DNA of 64,000 nucleotides from a virus. Position numbers and translations under genes: made by a program. The notes under the pieces were generated by a model that worked only from the letters and a program-made list of their open reading frames with translations, ran no database searches and was not told the DNA's origin. Location of the stretch: positions 1-64,000 of the IMG/VR virus record IMGVR_UViG_3300025759_000082. One strand, written 5' to 3'. How positions within the stretch are numbered: the first letter of the stretch is position 1; each line of letters starts with the position of its first letter. Positions 55,522-64,000 of this stretch are shown here, piece after piece.

Positions 55522-56019
55522 TCACTTTGACCCTTGGTCCATCTTGCTCAATTCTTGGACCGAGGGCAGGGCTTTCCAGGTCTTTCCGTAGTATGCATTT
55601 CTAATAGCCCGGATCGAGGCCCCAAGCCCAAGAAACTTCTTAAAGTCTCCAGTACGTCTGAGCTCGATCACTGTTTCACGGGTGAATTCGTATTTGTAGT
55701 GTGGCTTGCCTGCGAGACTAGTGCCGTGGGCCTGCTTATCCTGCATATTCTCTTTATGGGTTTTCCAACTTACATGTCTCTTGTTTACGCAAGCCGATTG
55801 TCCGCAACTGTGAGCCACTTCATGATCAGGACTTGGCTTAGACCCTACGTACTCCAAGCATACAGCAACGTGAGCAAGTATCTGTCTTCCTTCATAGATT
55901 ACAAAACCAGGATACCCTTCTCTTAGAGTAAACGGCCAGATCAAGCACTCATCAGACTCATGCTTCGATACTACGTTCTTGACGAAGGCCAAACCCTCAC
56001 CTTTAGCTGCTCTACGCAT
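55522..56019 (-). CDS. HNH endonuclease
   Basis: 165 residues. 'HEVAHSCGQSACVNKRHVSWKTHKENMQDKQAHGT' is the HNH core (H, C-x4-C, N, H, T-x-x-E-N-x-x-D), with a C-terminal helix-turn-helix-like end ('SIRAIRNAYYG'). Alone with its own promoter beside the terminase: a likely homing gene. Confidence 0.85.
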   Translation of the reverse strand: MRRAAKGEGLAFVKNVVSKHESDECLIWPFTLREGYPGFVIYEGRQILAHVAVCLEYVGSKPSPDHEVAHSCGQSACVNKRHVSWKTHKENMQDKQAHGTSLAGKPHYKYEFTRETVIELRRTGDFKKFLGLGASIRAIRNAYYGKTWKALPSVQELSKMDQGSK

Positions 56020-56045
56020 AGTGTTCTCCTATTTTCGGTAATCCT

Positions 56046-56075
56046 ATTGTATTACGCTAAAAATAGGACGTACAA
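56046..56075 (-). promoter_or_regulatory. Promoter of the HNH gene
   Basis: Minus strand TTGTAC, 18 bases, TACAAT, the same hexamers as 2855-2884. Divergent from the terminase promoter 24 bases away. Confidence 0.65.
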
Positions 56076-56098
56076 CCCTATTTTACGTAAAAAAGAAC

Positions 56099-56127
56099 TT
56101 TACTTGCGGTCCAATATGTGATAGACT
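56099..56127 (+). promoter_or_regulatory. Class II promoter for the terminase operon
   Basis: TTTACT, 17 bases, TAGACT with TGTGA before it. Transcribes the small terminase and following genes. Confidence 0.6.
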
Positions 56128-56154
56128 TGAACCAACACCAGCAAAGGCCTTTTC

Positions 56155-56709
56155 ATGGGCGACCAGACGGTATTCATCTCTGGCCCTGCCTCACCCCATG
56201 CTCCTACGCGTGGGAATACCGAGCTGAACCGTATTGGCAATTACAACTATGCGGAAGAACGCCTCAAGAAACTGAACCATGACGCTCTCTACCTGGAAGA
56301 ACAGGAGAAGCAGCGTGTGATGGAACTCTGCTTGAGCTTCATCGCTCAAGGTAAAACCGTATCCGCAGTGGTCAAGGAGCTGCGTGCGCAGTTTCACTGG
56401 TTCTCACCAGGGTATCTGTACAAGTGGCGGACGGAAGATGCTGACTTCTGCCAGGCATGGGATGAAGCCTATGCTGCAGGTACGGATATGCTGGAAGACA
56501 AGGCGATTGATCTCGCGTTGGAAGGCAATGCGTCGCTTCTGCAGTTCCTGTTGAAGTCGCGTAACATTGAGCGGTACGGTACGACTCGTGTGGAAAACAC
56601 GGGTAAGGATGGCCGCGATTTGATCCCATCAAGCATCCAGGTCCGTGTGCTTCCCCGTGGTCAGTCCATCGCTGACGTCAAGGAACCAACCAATGATACG
56701 GAATCGTGA
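56155..56709 (+). CDS. terS: Small terminase subunit
   Basis: 184 residues. N-terminal HTH region ('VSAVVKELRAQFHWFSPGYLYKWRTED') and 'FCQAWDEAYAAGTDMLEDKAIDLALEGN' plus 'LLQFLLKSRNIERYG', a typical end of small terminases. Recognises the packaging site and recruits the large subunit encoded downstream. Confidence 0.82.
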   Translation: MGDQTVFISGPASPHAPTRGNTELNRIGNYNYAEERLKKLNHDALYLEEQEKQRVMELCLSFIAQGKTVSAVVKELRAQFHWFSPGYLYKWRTEDADFCQAWDEAYAAGTDMLEDKAIDLALEGNASLLQFLLKSRNIERYGTTRVENTGKDGRDLIPSSIQVRVLPRGQSIADVKEPTNDTES

Positions 56710-56718
56710 GGACTCATC

Positions 56719-57033
56719 ATGGTAACTGCTAATTGCATACCTCCGTGCGATCCAAATGATCCCGTCGCACTGCCTTCGAATACTCCATCTCCGTTTGCAA
56801 TCTTTTCTGGGCCGCCTGCATCGTCGTTCATTGCACCAGTCGTTAAGGCTGATGCTGATCTTCCGGATGGCTTGGCAAAAGGTTTGCTTGTTGGCACCGC
56901 CGGCACAATAACCCTGATGGACGAAAGCGGGAACATTCATGTCGATGTCCCGATACAGCAAGGTTATAACTACATCTCAGTGCGCCAGGTTCGGCTTGGA
57001 GGTACCGCCGACAACATCTGGGCATTGTACTGA
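56719..57033 (+). CDS. Small probable structural protein
   Basis: 104 residues. 'GTAGTITLMDESGNIHVDVPIQQGYNYISVRQVRLGGT' is a beta motif I associate with small phage virion proteins. Pro/Ser-rich N-terminus. Confidence 0.6.
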   Translation: MVTANCIPPCDPNDPVALPSNTPSPFAIFSGPPASSFIAPVVKADADLPDGLAKGLLVGTAGTITLMDESGNIHVDVPIQQGYNYISVRQVRLGGTADNIWALY

Positions 57034-57114
57034 TTTATGAGGGAAGAATAGCAGACGAACATATGGGGATTGCGCTTGGGGGCGCGATTAACCGAAATCA
57101 CCATAGGTGCTGCT

Positions 57115-57240
57115 ATGTATACTCAAACTTCGACGCTTCAGACGAAACTCGATCATCTGGCGACAAATAAGTTTATGCGCATACTCGGTTGCGATACCGT
57201 ATTCTTTTTGTCGATAGCGCTACTTTTTATGAGTTTTTGA
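57115..57240 (+). CDS. 41-residue membrane protein
   Basis: One C-terminal TM ('VFFLSIALLFMSF'). The ATG is behind AGGTG; the stop overlaps the next start (TGATG). Confidence 0.5.
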   Translation: MYTQTSTLQTKLDHLATNKFMRILGCDTVFFLSIALLFMSF

Positions 57241-57794
57241 TGATCCATTTCGTGAAGAAGAATGTCAGACTGCTACAAGCAACTGCAGCGGTGGTAGCTA
57301 TCCTTGCTGCCTTTTGGAGTTTCGCAGGCCCGGTCTACAAGAATTCGACTCGTAAGAAGCCTATCGAGAATACTTTTCTGATCCCTACGCTTCACAGGTT
57401 TGAGGCGCTGCAGATTATTCGCCAGCTTGGCGGACCAAACGATCCGATAGTGAAGCCTGAACTTTTTGAAGCATCCACAGAATGGCCGAGAGGCCGCGAT
57501 GGCGCAGTTTTGGTTTTCTATACAAAGAACCACGACGAATGTGTGTTGATCAAATCGGGTGTGCAGATCATCAACGACGATGGCCTGGTCATTCCGATCG
57601 TGCAAAACGAAGTCAACAGCATCAAGGCACCTGTCGGATACAACGTGACTGTAATTCCGGTTATCGTTCCAAGTTACACTCCACTTGGAGAATACAAAAT
57701 CGTTCTTACCGCGACCTATAGCTGCGGAATATGGATCGAAGATATCGAGTTCAACAGACCCACCCTTATGGTCACGGAGGAAACTGTTGAGTGA
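57240..57794 (+). CDS. Membrane-anchored protein
   Basis: 184 residues. TM near the N-terminus ('ATAAVVAILAAFWSFAGPVY'), then a beta-rich periplasmic domain ('NVTVIPVIVPSYTPLGEYKIVLTATYSC'). Unknown; in a membrane-gene cluster that may hold the missing holin. Confidence 0.6.
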   Translation: MIHFVKKNVRLLQATAAVVAILAAFWSFAGPVYKNSTRKKPIENTFLIPTLHRFEALQIIRQLGGPNDPIVKPELFEASTEWPRGRDGAVLVFYTKNHDECVLIKSGVQIINDDGLVIPIVQNEVNSIKAPVGYNVTVIPVIVPSYTPLGEYKIVLTATYSCGIWIEDIEFNRPTLMVTEETVE

Positions 57795-57888
57795 AATCAT
57801 ACTCGATTCTAACAATTTCGCCAAGCTCATCATCATAGCTGTGATCGCTGGAGGACTACTCGCTACGTGGATTATTGGGAGAACGTGA
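57787..57888 (+). CDS. 33-residue TM peptide
   Basis: TTG start overlapping the previous stop; TM 'LIIIAVIAGGLLATWIIG'. The stop overlaps the next ATG (TGATG). Confidence 0.5.
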   Translation: MSEIILDSNNFAKLIIIAVIAGGLLATWIIGRT

Positions 57889-58226
57889 TGAAGCACAACA
57901 GCGCTCCGTTTCGCGAGTATGCTGGAGCGATGGTCGCCGTGATGATCGTTCTGTCTTACGTCGTCTCCGGCTTCGTCATCGTTATCTGTGGCGTTCTTCT
58001 TGGCGTCGACGTGAAGTTCCCAGGTGACTGGAACGCAGCAATGCTGTCGCTATCTTCAGCATCCCTGGGCTATCTTATCGGAAAACAGGTCGATCCAAAG
58101 CCTACCAATGTGCCAGTCTCAGCTGATTTTCCTGAATACGCAGCAGAACGGGAATATCAGCATACGGAGAAAAACAATGCAAAACCCTTTCAAGTACCGC
58201 CCGCAGGACCCAGCGATCGGGGATGA
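57888..58226 (+). CDS. Two-TM protein, holin candidate
   Basis: 112 residues. TM1 'VAVMIVLSYVVSGFVIVICGVLLG', TM2-like 'AAMLSLSSASLGYLIG', polar C-terminus. The endolysin has no signal peptide and no holin lies beside it, so this or the next gene may serve. Confidence 0.55.
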   Translation: MKHNSAPFREYAGAMVAVMIVLSYVVSGFVIVICGVLLGVDVKFPGDWNAAMLSLSSASLGYLIGKQVDPKPTNVPVSADFPEYAAEREYQHTEKNNAKPFQVPPAGPSDRG

Positions 58227-58452
58227 TACGGAGCCTGATTTCTGGGAAGATAATTGGCTGTCGAACTTCATGGCCGCCGCTTCCCAGGTCGTGACTCCCA
58301 ACTGGTGTGAAACCGAAGAACACTGGACGTCCAAGGTTACGGAGTATCTGTTCACCACCTGCCCGTGCTGCTTGATCTGGCGCGGACTGTTTCTGGGTTT
58401 CATTTCCGGGTCCTTGATCACCACCTTGGTTAGCTGGGTCATTTTTCGCTAG
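58177..58452 (+). CDS. Small protein with C-terminal TM
   Basis: 91 residues. TM 'LFLGFISGSLITTLVSWVIF' at the end, and C-P-C-C just before it. Overlaps the preceding gene by 50 bases in another frame, an arrangement seen in lysis gene pairs. Confidence 0.5.
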   Translation: MQNPFKYRPQDPAIGDDTEPDFWEDNWLSNFMAAASQVVTPNWCETEEHWTSKVTEYLFTTCPCCLIWRGLFLGFISGSLITTLVSWVIFR

Positions 58453-58465
58453 GGCAAATAAGTAC

Positions 58466-58494
58466 TTTACTTGTTGGTCCTAGCGTGCTATTAT
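58466..58494 (+). promoter_or_regulatory. Class II promoter for the head operon
   Basis: TTTACT, 17 bases, TATTAT, 35 bases before the next ATG. Confidence 0.7.
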
Positions 58495-58528
58495 GGCCTA
58501 GAAGGTCGAAATCGATTAGGAGGCAGAG

Positions 58529-58729
58529 ATGGGTTGCGGTTGTGGAAAGAGCAGTTTCAGCTCTCCCAGGAACGGTGCTCGTACGTCGGCAATGCCTAAT
58601 ACTCGGACCGCGCAGGGTCCAGTCACTTCCACGGCGTCCACGAGTTACGGCACGATGTCGGTCGTTCGTTCGATGGGCGTTTCCGGCTCGGGCGTCAACC
58701 AGTCGCCGGTGACACGCCGCCAGGTCTAA
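58529..58729 (+). CDS. Small Ser/Thr-rich protein
   Basis: 66 residues behind TAGGAGG. Starts MGCGCGKS, then Ser/Thr/Pro-rich and disordered. Unknown, directly before terL. Confidence 0.6.
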   Translation: MGCGCGKSSFSSPRNGARTSAMPNTRTAQGPVTSTASTSYGTMSVVRSMGVSGSGVNQSPVTRRQV

Positions 58730-58732
58730 ACC

Positions 58733-59965
58733 ATGGTACCCGCTGCAGCACCGGGTCCTGGTGAAGTTGTATTCTCGGAGAAGTACGCTCGCCTCTTCGA
58801 GAAAGCCCGCTACAAGGCATACTACGGTGGCCGAGGCGGAGGTAAATCTCACGCGATTGCGATGGCAATTGCTCTGATTTGCGCTAACAAAGAGACGCGT
58901 GTGGTTTGCGCGCGTCAGTTTCAGAATTCAATCAAGGACTCCGTGAAGGAGTTGCTTGAGCAGAAAATCAAAGCTCTTGGACTCGAATCCATCTTCGAGT
59001 TCCTTCGGACTGAGATTGTTTGTAAGAAAAACGGAAGTCGCATTACTTTCACTGGTCTGGACCGTAACCCAGACTCAGTGAAGTCGTTGGAAGGCGCAGA
59101 TATCTGCTGGATCGAGGAAGCGAGGAACGTTTCCCAGAAGGCGTTGGACCTGCTCATTCCAACTATTCGTAAGCCTGGCTCGGAAATCTGGTGTTCCTGG
59201 AACCCAGTTAATCCGGATGATCCGATCGACGAGTACTTCAGAGGGCCGTTCCCGCCTGAAGATGCTATCATTGAGGAAGTTTCTTTCGAGGACAACCCGT
59301 GGTTCTGGATCACGGAAATGCCCGCCGAAATGGAACTGATGAAGAAGAAGGATAAGCAGCGGTACGAGCATATCTGGTTGGGTCATTACGATCAGCAGGT
59401 TGAAGCTCGTATCTTCAAGAATTGGCGTATTGATCGCATAAAGATTTCTGATTCTGAAACGCCAAGGTTTGGCATGGACTTCGGATTTCAGAATGATCCG
59501 AATGCTCTGATCAAAATGTACATTCTGGAAGAAGAGAAGATCATTTATATCGCGGCGGAGGCAGTCGCCCCGAAATTGCCCATCGATCAGCTTCCTGCTC
59601 TGATGGGTACAGTATCAGAGTCCCGGCTGTTCACCATCATGGCGGACAGTTCCAGACCAGAGACGATTGACTACCTGAATGGCCATGGCTATCAGGTATT
59701 GGCAGCTAAGAAAGGTCCAGGTTCTGTTCGTGAGGGCATTACCTGGTTGCAGGGATATGAGATCGTCATCGACCCAGAGTGTGTGGTCACGGCGAACGAA
59801 ATTCGGCTTTATTCATGGAAGACGGAGCAGCCTTCAGGTAAGATACTTCCGATTCCTGAAGATGAAGATAACCACTGTATCGACGCAATCCGTTATGGTA
59901 GTGAGCCGGTTCGGACAGGCGGTGTGAAGATACGTAGGTTCAAAATGTTAGGTCGCCGTCGATGA
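58733..59965 (+). CDS. terL: Large terminase subunit
   Basis: 410 residues. Walker A 'GGRGGGKSHA', Walker B 'ICWIEEARN', coupling 'SWNPVNPDDP'. Nuclease acidic residues in 'FGMDFGFQNDP', 'MADSSRPETIDYL' and 'DNHCIDAIRYG'. Terminase_3 (PBSX-like) family. Cuts and packages DNA into the prohead. Confidence 0.95.
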   Translation: MVPAAAPGPGEVVFSEKYARLFEKARYKAYYGGRGGGKSHAIAMAIALICANKETRVVCARQFQNSIKDSVKELLEQKIKALGLESIFEFLRTEIVCKKNGSRITFTGLDRNPDSVKSLEGADICWIEEARNVSQKALDLLIPTIRKPGSEIWCSWNPVNPDDPIDEYFRGPFPPEDAIIEEVSFEDNPWFWITEMPAEMELMKKKDKQRYEHIWLGHYDQQVEARIFKNWRIDRIKISDSETPRFGMDFGFQNDPNALIKMYILEEEKIIYIAAEAVAPKLPIDQLPALMGTVSESRLFTIMADSSRPETIDYLNGHGYQVLAAKKGPGSVREGITWLQGYEIVIDPECVVTANEIRLYSWKTEQPSGKILPIPEDEDNHCIDAIRYGSEPVRTGGVKIRRFKMLGRRR

Positions 59966-61263
59966 GAATTGGCAGCTTTGAGCTGAAGCGCAGAAGGAAG
60001 ACGGACCGTAATCCTACGGATGATCCGACTCGTCTCCTTTCGACTTCGCTCGGACGGCAAACGATCAAGGGAATTTCGTACACACAGTCCCTTGCTGCAG
60101 AACAGGCAATGATACACCCAGTGGTGTTTCGTTGCATCGATAAGATCGCCACGTCTGTCGCAGCCGTCGACTGGTATGTGCGTAAGAAAGAAGGAACTGG
60201 CCGCGACAAGGCCTTGACTTCCAAGATTTCCGATGTTCTTGAAAGCCCGAATGGATACATGACGGCTGGTGAGCTTCGGTACTGGCTTGCAATGACCCGC
60301 GCTGTGTTCGGCCGCGTACCGTTCAAGGTAGGTGTGGGTACAGAAGGAAAGCCGAATGCTTTGTACCCACTCAAAGCATCGTTCTTTGAAACAGTGTTGA
60401 CGGATCGCGGTCTGATCAAACACTACAAATATGGTACTGCTTCGAACCACGAAATTCTGTCAACGCGTGAAAACGCAACTGACGGCACCAATGGTCAAGG
60501 ACGGATGACCAAGTCCTATGCTTGGGAGATCATCAAGCCGAACTTGTCCGGTTCTCCGACGGCAAAAGGGTTCAATACTCCGCTCGATGCAATCGGATAT
60601 CCTGCTGAGATCATCGCTCTGCTTCTGAAGCGGGCAATTGACTCTGCCGCTGGTCAGCCGAATTCGAAGTACATTGTTGGGTCGGAAAAGACTCTGACTG
60701 AAGACCAGGAGAAGTTTATCCAAGACTTTTTGGAAGATACGACTCCTGGGGGAGACGAGGGCGGCGCTGTTCTCGTGATCTCGAACACCAAGATCGATGT
60801 TCATGAACTGGACAACAATCTAAGTGACATCCATTCGAAGCTTCCGATGGATGATATGGCCCGCCACATCGCGGGTTCCTTTGGCATTCCGATCTCGCTC
60901 TTGGGCTTGAGCGCGCAAGACGGTGCCAAATTTGCCGGCAACTATCTCGAAAGTCGTCGGTCTTTCTGGGAAGATACGATCATCCCAGGTTATCTCGTAC
61001 CGATCCAGCAGGGTCTTTCCCAGGCTCTCTGTGACGAAGGTCACGAGATCGTCTTCGATCTGGACACCATCCCGGCTCTCGAAGAAGTAAAAGCTGACCG
61101 CGCCGTGAAGCTCAACAAGGTCGAATTCTTGACCGAGGATGAGAAACGGCAAATGTGCGGTTTCCCACCCCTGACGCCTGAGCAGAAGGCAGCACTGCGG
61201 GCGCAGAATGCGAGCAGGAAGCCCAACTCGCAGGCCAGCACGGAACCCAACAACGATGGATAG
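59962..61263 (+). CDS. Portal protein, HK97 family
   Basis: 433 residues, ATGA overlap with terL. 'EQAMIHPVVFRCIDKIATSVAAVDWYV', 'HIAGSFGIPISLLGL', 'AGNYLESRRSFWEDTIIP' and a charged C-terminal tail match Phage_portal. Forms the dodecameric DNA gate. Confidence 0.92.
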   Translation: MRIGSFELKRRRKTDRNPTDDPTRLLSTSLGRQTIKGISYTQSLAAEQAMIHPVVFRCIDKIATSVAAVDWYVRKKEGTGRDKALTSKISDVLESPNGYMTAGELRYWLAMTRAVFGRVPFKVGVGTEGKPNALYPLKASFFETVLTDRGLIKHYKYGTASNHEILSTRENATDGTNGQGRMTKSYAWEIIKPNLSGSPTAKGFNTPLDAIGYPAEIIALLLKRAIDSAAGQPNSKYIVGSEKTLTEDQEKFIQDFLEDTTPGGDEGGAVLVISNTKIDVHELDNNLSDIHSKLPMDDMARHIAGSFGIPISLLGLSAQDGAKFAGNYLESRRSFWEDTIIPGYLVPIQQGLSQALCDEGHEIVFDLDTIPALEEVKADRAVKLNKVEFLTEDEKRQMCGFPPLTPEQKAALRAQNASRKPNSQASTEPNNDG

Positions 61264-62071
61264 GGCCATGAACCTCTACCTCACGAAGAACGCCAAGCGC
61301 CCGCTGGTGAGGAAAGAACATCCGAACTTCGCGATGATGAAGTTCATGCCGGCGAACGATACCGAGCTGAAAGCTCTCGGCGAAGACCTCCCGGATGGCT
61401 ACATCGCAGGCTGGGCGTCCACGCCGGACCTCGACTCCTACCGTCACGTCGTCCAGAAGGGTGCGTTCGACGATGCCATTTCAGCCAAGGGCTTGTCTGG
61501 ACCGAAGTCCATCAAGCTCTTGATCGGTCACGACTGGAACAAGGTCGCTGGCGTCATCAAGGTTCTCGAGACCCGCGGCGAACGCCTCTGGATCGAGGCC
61601 GAACTCAATCTCAATATCAGCTACGTGCGCGACGCGTACGAAGCTTCGAAGATGGCTGGCGGCCTGAATTTCTCCGTCGGCTTCTCCCTCCAGGACTACG
61701 AGTTCAAGGAGGACAGCTCTGGCTTCGAATACCTTCTCATCAAGAAGGGCGATCTGTTCGAAGTCTCTGTGGTTCCGTTCCCCGGCAACGAGGAATGCAC
61801 CATGGATTTCGTGAAGAATTCCCAGCCCGGACCCGCGACTACGGTGGCGGACTTCGAGAAACTCCTCGTTGCACGTGGGCTGGTCAAGAGCAGGAATGAT
61901 GCCCGCAGCATCACTCAGGAGGTGAAGTCTGCGCTGCATATATTCCAAAAGGGGCCGGGAACAGCTCCTGCAGCACCCCCGGCCCCCGATACACAGCCCG
62001 TGTTGGCTGCCGATCAACTGAAGACTCTGTCGAACATGGTCGCCGAACTGAAGACCATGCTCACTCGTTGA
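61256..62071 (+). CDS. Prohead protease (HK97 S78 family)
   Basis: 271 residues from the ATG overlapping the portal stop; 61268 is an alternative. 'GYIAGWASTPDLDSYRHVVQKGAF', 'LLIGHDWNKVAGVI' (catalytic His), 'GLNFSVGFSL' (Ser). The C-terminal Ala/Pro linker and helix may act as a scaffold. Confidence 0.88.
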   Translation: MDRAMNLYLTKNAKRPLVRKEHPNFAMMKFMPANDTELKALGEDLPDGYIAGWASTPDLDSYRHVVQKGAFDDAISAKGLSGPKSIKLLIGHDWNKVAGVIKVLETRGERLWIEAELNLNISYVRDAYEASKMAGGLNFSVGFSLQDYEFKEDSSGFEYLLIKKGDLFEVSVVPFPGNEECTMDFVKNSQPGPATTVADFEKLLVARGLVKSRNDARSITQEVKSALHIFQKGPGTAPAAPPAPDTQPVLAADQLKTLSNMVAELKTMLTR

Positions 62072-62107
62072 GTGAGTCGGCAGTCCAACAAACGGAAGGA
62101 TGAAACC

Positions 62108-63568
62108 GTGACGAAACTGGCACTGATGGGCGCTGCCGCCCTGCTGGCGTACCCCGGCATGTATATCACGAAGGACGCCCCGCCGGCCGAGGCCTCGGTC
62201 GAGGCTCTGTCGAAGGAGCTGAGCGAGGTCACCCAGCTGCTGAAGACGGCGAAGGATACCGCCGACCAGCACTACAAGGACCTCCACAACCACTACAATG
62301 GGGTCAAGTCCGACAACGAGGACCTGAAGAAGACCGTCGAACAGCACGCGAAGGAATACGCCGAACTCACGGCGCTGACCCAGCAGCTGACCTCGACCGT
62401 CGACATGGTCAAGAAGCAGCTCGACGCGCCGATCAACAAGGGCGGCTCCGAGCTCGCCGACGTCGACCGGAAGAACGCGATCGAACTGCAGCGCCGGCTT
62501 TTCATCAGCAAGGGCGGTGAACCGAAGGAGTTCAAGGCGGACCTGGACAACCTGGTCGACATGAACGTCTATCGCCGCGTCGCCCAGAAGATGACGGCCA
62601 TCGGTCTCGAGACGCCGGAGCGCGTGATCCGCTCGTTCGACGAGTCGGAGAAGAAGGCCTTCGAAGCCGCCGGCCTCGACAACGCCTTCTTCATGCCGGA
62701 ACTGCTCGGCCTGGAGATCGACTGCAACGTCGAATGCGGATACCTGCTCGACATGTACGGCCAGGTGTCGGTCACGAAGTCGTCCTATCTCTACCCGCGG
62801 GTCGAGTCCTACGGCGATATCGGCAAGTACGACTGCGACGCCAAGTGCGACGCCGAATACGGTCCGGAAGGGAACATTCGCTGGCTCAACGGCCAGACGT
62901 ACGACTGGCGCGGCGTGTTCTGCCTGAACAAGAAGGTGCTCGCCGAGTCGAACTACGACTTCCTCGACTTCATGATCCGCTCGATCCAGCGTTCCTACCG
63001 CATCAACCGGAACCGTGCGCTCATCGTCGGCGACGGCGTCAACGAGCCCCAGGGCTGGCTGACGGCCGACTGCTTCAAGCGGATTTCGACGCCGCAGCGT
63101 GTTCTGAGCGAAGGTGGTTCGGCTGCGCCGAGCTTCAACCACGTCGACTTCCGTCGCTTCCTGTCGACGGCGCCGATCGAGTACGGCCAGGTCCTCGCGA
63201 CCATGCACCAGAACATGTTCGCCTACCTGGCGGCATCGACGGACAACAACGGCCGCTTCATCTTCGGCGACGGCGAAATGACCTTCTCGCCGGATGATAC
63301 GCGCGAGCGCATCCGCATCTCGAACTGTCTCCCGGATGCCACGGAAGACAATACCCGCGGTTCCGCCGCCAATCCGTTCGTGCCCGGCGCCTTCCTCGCT
63401 GCCGCTGCGAACTGGGACATGGCCTACAAGGCCGTCAACAAGAAACCGATGTTCATGGAGCAGTACATCGGCGGTTCGTCGGCCTGGTGCGTCAAGTACC
63501 AGTTCGGTGCGGAAGACGGCTCCTTCATCGGCTGCTGCGAAGCAGGCCGCGTCCTCGAGGTCGGCTAA
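62108..63568 (+). CDS. Major capsid protein, HK97 fold
   Basis: 486 residues from the GTG behind GGAAGGA; a GTG at 62072 is less likely. Residues ~30-110 are a coiled-coil delta domain likely removed by the protease. The mature part has N-arm, E-loop and 'FDFMIRSI'-type spine features ('YDFLDFMIRSIQRSYRINRN', 'GDGVNEPQGW'). About 11 Cys, several in C-N-V-E-C and C-D-A-K-C-D pairs. Confidence 0.9.
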   Translation: MTKLALMGAAALLAYPGMYITKDAPPAEASVEALSKELSEVTQLLKTAKDTADQHYKDLHNHYNGVKSDNEDLKKTVEQHAKEYAELTALTQQLTSTVDMVKKQLDAPINKGGSELADVDRKNAIELQRRLFISKGGEPKEFKADLDNLVDMNVYRRVAQKMTAIGLETPERVIRSFDESEKKAFEAAGLDNAFFMPELLGLEIDCNVECGYLLDMYGQVSVTKSSYLYPRVESYGDIGKYDCDAKCDAEYGPEGNIRWLNGQTYDWRGVFCLNKKVLAESNYDFLDFMIRSIQRSYRINRNRALIVGDGVNEPQGWLTADCFKRISTPQRVLSEGGSAAPSFNHVDFRRFLSTAPIEYGQVLATMHQNMFAYLAASTDNNGRFIFGDGEMTFSPDDTRERIRISNCLPDATEDNTRGSAANPFVPGAFLAAAANWDMAYKAVNKKPMFMEQYIGGSSAWCVKYQFGAEDGSFIGCCEAGRVLEVG

Positions 63569-63592
63569 TCCCAGCCGGCTGAAACGTAACCG

Positions 63593-63612
63593 CTTAGGCC
63601 ATCCGGCCTAGG
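63593..63612 (+). other. Hairpin between capsid and decoration genes
   Basis: CTTAGGCC-ATCC-GGCCTAGG, 8 bp with one G-U, 24 bases after the capsid stop. No U run; likely mRNA stabiliser. Confidence 0.55.
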
Positions 63613-63632
63613 CATTCAGAAGGAAAGAGAGT

Positions 63633-64000
63633 ATGCAGAACAATCCTGCAATCTCGACGACCGGCCTGGTGGCGTGGGATGGGACGACGGCTCGTACGCT
63701 GCCGATCTACAACCACATCCAGTTTGGCTGGACGTTCGAGGTCAAGACGACCCTGGCGGCCGACGCGATCTTCCGTTTCCAGGCGGCTCCCGGCTCGGAC
63801 GCCGATCACTGCGTTCCGGGCGATCTCGCTCCCGTCGAAGCAATCCCGACCTGCGTCGGCGAGGTCATCGCCGATGGCACTCCGGCCGAGATCGTGATCC
63901 CGTCGGGTACCGAAGCCGGCTCCTTCTGTTCGGTGGCTCTGCCCTGCCGTAACGGACGGTTCGTCGCTCTGCAGCATATTTCCGGCGGCGAAAACGTCAA
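63633..64000 (+). CDS. Probable head decoration protein, partial
   Basis: At least 122 residues, open at the window end; ATG behind GGAAAGAGAG. Beta-rich ('YNHIQFGWTFEVKTTLAADAIFRF', 'SFCSVALPCRNGRFVAL'). It follows the capsid gene, where decoration proteins are usual. Three or more Cys. Confidence 0.65.
   Translation, partial: MQNNPAISTTGLVAWDGTTARTLPIYNHIQFGWTFEVKTTLAADAIFRFQAAPGSDADHCVPGDLAPVEAIPTCVGEVIADGTPAEIVIPSGTEAGSFCSVALPCRNGRFVALQHISGGENV

Noticed and set aside
1-64000. CRISPR array, insertion sequence or integrase/lysogeny genes
   Set aside because: No regularly spaced repeats, no transposase or integrase motifs, no repressor-operator pair. The Mu-like tail is not accompanied by Mu transposition genes.

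Overview
The window is most of the genome of a tailed, contractile-tail (myovirus-type) bacteriophage. Gene order starts and stops in the middle of the virion genes, so the real genome is probably circularly permuted and the right end (head genes) would join the left end (tail genes). There is no integrase, transposase, excisionase or recognisable repressor, so the phage looks virulent. The host is probably an alphaproteobacterium (Rhizobiales-like). That rests on overall coding style, PBSX/HK97-like head proteins and a small exported Cys-rich protein of a type I associate with that group; it is an inference, not a proof.

Layout. (1) 1-17.8 kb, + strand: a tail module in the same order as phage Mu (gp37-, gp38-like, sheath, tube, frameshifted chaperone, tape measure, gpN, gpP, gp45, gp46, gp47, gp48), then tail-tip/fibre proteins, a beta-helix tailspike, and a lysis cassette (M15 peptidase endolysin, Rz and Rz1 spanins). 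(2) 17.8-56 kb, - strand: a replication and nucleotide module (ligase, SNF2-like helicase, SSB-like protein, PD-(D/E)XK nuclease, family A polymerase, dCMP deaminase, a thymidylate-synthase-fold protein with the dCMP-type Asp switch, nucleotide kinase, MazG-like hydrolases, methyltransferase, DnaQ-like exonuclease, primase-helicase). Dozens of small accessory genes follow, packed in overlapping operons. (3) 56.1-64 kb, + strand: small terminase, several small membrane proteins, large terminase, HK97-type portal, prohead protease, major capsid protein and the start of a probable decoration protein.

Regulation is unusually legible. At least ten minus-strand operons start from near-identical promoters (CCGRGATK, 18 bases, TGATATAAT), several sitting on large inverted repeats or on the preceding terminator. 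A second class (TTTACT, 17 bases, -10) serves three minus-strand operons and the terminase and head operons on the + strand. Many minus-strand genes share a ribosome-binding leader of the form GAACCAAGGAGAAAC. Inside the late tail operon, between tube and chaperone, lies a promoter followed by three hairpins. The loop of the middle one is the exact complement of that early leader: a candidate phage anti-Shine-Dalgarno RNA that could shut off early genes late in infection.

Two adjacent tracts, 53907-54223 and 54486-55178, are almost free of the dinucleotide GpC (one occurrence in about 1,010 bp), across both coding and non-coding DNA. The second also has a high density of GATC. The gene in the second tract is a paralogue of the ordinary-composition gene at 51583-52074 and has swapped out nearly all its alanines. 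I know of no standard explanation for this.
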